Below are positions 62,654 to 64,000 of a stretch of 64,000 nt of DNA, piece by piece. The position numbers and the translations under genes are program-made. Under the pieces are notes generated by a model that saw only the letters and a program-made list of their open reading frames with translations, did no database searches and was not told the DNA's origin. The stretch is from Phytohabitans houttuyneae (GTDB lineage: Bacteria > Actinomycetota > Actinomycetes > Mycobacteriales > Micromonosporaceae). The stretch covers positions 4,083,001 through 4,147,000 of the forward strand of contig NZ_BLPF01000001.1 of NCBI RefSeq assembly GCF_011764425.1, written 5' to 3'. Each line of letters begins with the position of its first letter. Position 1 is the stretch's first letter.

Positions 62654-63226
62654 TCACCAGCGCCACCGCCAGAACCGGTACTGATGGCGCACGACCAGGT
62701 CACCCATCCGCTGCCGGCCGGTCACCACGAAGTGGATGTTGCCCCCGTGCTCGCCGATCTGCTGGCGAATCTTGAGGCTTCCCGCCATCGTGTGCACCTC
62801 GCTCGCGTCGACCGTGGCTCCCACCGGCAGCACGATCACGGTCGTACCGGCCAGCACGTCGAGGTGGATCTCCACGACGGGGAAGCTGATCAACGCATCG
62901 GTGAAGTCGAGCTTTACGCTGCCCGCCGAGTTGCGCACGACGAGCCGGCGAGGAACGGTCCAGGCGCCCGAACGGCTGAGAGTGGAGGCCATCGACTTCA
63001 GCTCGATGACGTCGCGCACCGGCGGAGCTGGAGGCTGGGGAAGGTCTGCCAGGTACGGCTCGACCTCGCCGAACGTGCGGGCGGCCAGCACCCCGGCGAC
63101 CCGCTCCTCGAACTCGGCCAGCGTGATCCGGCCCTCCCCGACCGCGGCGTTGAGCATCTGCACAACGCGCTCCCGGTCGGCATCGGCCATCCGTAGCTCG
63201 CGACGCTGAGGGGAAAGCTCGCTCAC
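62654..63226 (-). CDS. DUF1707 protein with LiaF-like C-terminal domain
   Basis: A 190-residue actinobacterial protein. The DUF1707 (SHOCT-like) helical domain is at about 12-62: MADADRERVVQMLNAAVGEGRITLAEFEERVAGVLAARTFGEV. After a Pro-rich linker, residues 95-185 form a beta-rich domain like the C-terminal part of LiaF/DUF2154 proteins (RNSAGSVKLDFTDALI, VEIHLDVLAGTTVIVLPVGATVD), probably a right-handed beta-helix turn set. The end is Trp/Arg-rich (YRFWRWRW). Such proteins may sense membrane stress; the role is unproven. Divergent from the RCK-C gene by 14 bases. Confidence 0.86.
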   Translation of the reverse strand: MSELSPQRRELRMADADRERVVQMLNAAVGEGRITLAEFEERVAGVLAARTFGEVEPYLADLPQPPAPPVRDVIELKSMASTLSRSGAWTVPRRLVVRNSAGSVKLDFTDALISFPVVEIHLDVLAGTTVIVLPVGATVDASEVHTMAGSLKIRQQIGEHGGNIHFVVTGRQRMGDLVVRHQYRFWRWRW

Positions 63227-63240
63227 AGCAGAAAGGTACC

Positions 63241-63750
63241 GTGTTCGACGTGCGAGTACGGGTAGAGCAGACCGCGCTGCCGGGCATCGGCGTGCGCCAT
63301 GATCTGGTGACCGAGTCGGGCCGGCGCGTGGGCGTGGTGACGCACCGCACGGGACGTAGGGACCTGGTCCTGTACGACGAGGACGATCCGGACTCGTGCA
63401 TCGCGTCGATACCGCTCAACGACGACGAGGCGGAGGCGCTCGCCGACGTGCTCGGCGCTTCGCTCATGCTCGGCCAGCTCTCCGGCCTGCGCCAGCAGGC
63501 GGCCGGCCTGCTCACCGAGCAGATCTCGATCCCGGCCGGGTCGCGCTTCGTCGGCCGGAAGCTCGGCGACACGAAGGCACGCACCCGCACCAGCGCCTCC
63601 ATCGTCGCGGTGCTGCGTGACGGCCAAGTGATCAATTCACCCGGTCCCGAGTTCGTCTTCCAGGCGGGCAACGTGGTAGTGGTCGTCGGCACCCGTCAGG
63701 GCCTCGACGGCGTCAGCCGGATCCTCGCCGACGGCGACCCGGACAGCTGA
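63241..63750 (+). CDS. Cation:proton antiporter regulatory subunit, KhtT-like with RCK-C (TrkA-C) domain
   Basis: A 169-residue protein. The N-terminal part (1-75, VRVEQTALPGIGVRHDLVT and DLVLYDEDDPDSC) is the KhtT-like fold. The C-terminal part (about 80-165) is an RCK-C/TrkA-C domain with LTEQISIPAGSRFVGRKLGDTKARTRTSASIVAVLRDGQVINSPGPEFVFQAGNVVVVVGTRQGL. It would bind a nucleotide or ion ligand and gate the antiporter encoded four bases downstream. Together they form a K+/H+ or Na+/H+ antiport system. Confidence 0.93.
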   Translation: MFDVRVRVEQTALPGIGVRHDLVTESGRRVGVVTHRTGRRDLVLYDEDDPDSCIASIPLNDDEAEALADVLGASLMLGQLSGLRQQAAGLLTEQISIPAGSRFVGRKLGDTKARTRTSASIVAVLRDGQVINSPGPEFVFQAGNVVVVVGTRQGLDGVSRILADGDPDS

Positions 63751-63754
63751 GCGG

Positions 63755-64000
63755 ATGCACGACACCACGGTTCTGCTCATCGAGCTCGGTGCCATCCTCT
63801 TCTGCCTCGGACTTCTCGGCCGCCTCGGCCGGCGCATCGGGCTCTCCCCCATCCCCCTCTACCTGCTCGCCGGCCTCGCCTTCGGTCACGGCGGCGTGCT
63901 GCCGCTTTCGGCCAGCGAGGAGTTCATCGCGGTCGGCGCCGAGATCGGCGTCATCCTGCTGCTGGTGATGCTCGGGCTGGAGTACTCGGCCCGCGAGCTC
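63755..64000 (+). CDS. Kef-type cation:proton antiporter, N-terminal part (cut by window end)
   Basis: The first 82 codons of a CPA2-family antiporter. The start MHDTTVLLIELGAILFCLGLLGRLGRRIGLSPIPLYLLAGLAFG, followed by SEEFIAVGAEIGVILLLVMLGLEYSAREL, is the standard beginning of Kef/KhtU-type transporters, with the first three membrane helices visible. The gene follows the RCK-C regulator by four bases and certainly forms an operon with it. The rest lies outside the window. Confidence 0.93.
   Translation, partial: MHDTTVLLIELGAILFCLGLLGRLGRRIGLSPIPLYLLAGLAFGHGGVLPLSASEEFIAVGAEIGVILLLVMLGLEYSAREL

Overview
The window is very GC-rich, has GTG and TTG starts, short intergenic gaps and many 4-base ATGA/GTGA gene overlaps. 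Its gene content (BldC, DUF3073, DUF3151, ECF42 sigma factors, an HspR-type operator at clpB, actinobacterial pur gene order) points to an actinomycete, most likely a member of the Micromonosporaceae. That placement is inference from gene content and style; no rRNA or tRNA gene is present. About 65 genes are supported.

Layout. 1-6.7 kb: the end of a YCII protein coupled to an ECF42 sigma factor, a thioesterase, a lipoprotein ABC-type binding protein whose domain order looks circularly permuted, two acidic D-x-D-x-D-G repeat proteins and a PrsW-type membrane protease with a membrane-anchored partner. 6.9-14.3 kb: a tightly coupled four-gene FtsX/MacB-type ABC exporter operon ending in a strong terminator. 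14.4-22.4 kb: bldC, an amino-acid dehydrogenase and DUF3073 (neighbours also in Streptomyces), then a two-gene radical-SAM RiPP cassette inserted before purM-purF. 22.5-25.4 kb: a Gly/Tyr-rich membrane protein and a gene-free stretch of diverged repeats. 25.4-34.4 kb: amidohydrolase, 2-phosphosulfolactate phosphatase-like gene, purL-purQ-purS, a GDT1-type cation transporter, a secreted trypsin-like protease and purB. 34.4-41.8 kb: a fatty-acid/acyl-CoA region (thiolase, FabG4-type reductase, MaoC hydratase, TetR regulator, SCP2 protein, acyl-CoA dehydrogenase, acyl-CoA synthetase) with a shared putative operator. 42-64 kb: purD, purA, a kinase-like gene, a huge Pro-rich ParA-like ATPase, a second YCII/ECF42 pair, fba, DedA, ArsR, pyrE, SDR, two paralogous membrane proteins, clpB, and the start of a Kef-type antiporter with its RCK-C regulator.

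How the parts fit. Eight purine genes (purM, F, L, Q, S, B, D, A) and pyrE make this a nucleotide-synthesis neighbourhood; all are on the minus strand, interrupted by accessory plus-strand genes. The acyl-CoA genes form a coherent beta-oxidation or chain-modification set probably controlled by the local TetR protein. BldC, the two ECF42 factors, TetR and ArsR are the recognisable regulators.

Most interesting: (1) the apparently circularly permuted substrate-binding lipoprotein at 2349-3689; (2) a multiple-cyclophane-type RiPP precursor overlapping its radical SAM/SPASM maturase (17604-18975); (3) two copies of an 84-base element encoding a 27-residue SERSERII peptide, each overlapping the next gene by ATGA and one bridging purS to purQ; (4) a repeated TTAC-K-CACG-R-GTA operator; (5) an apparent one-base frameshift at the start of purL; (6) a 630-base repeat-filled intergenic region.
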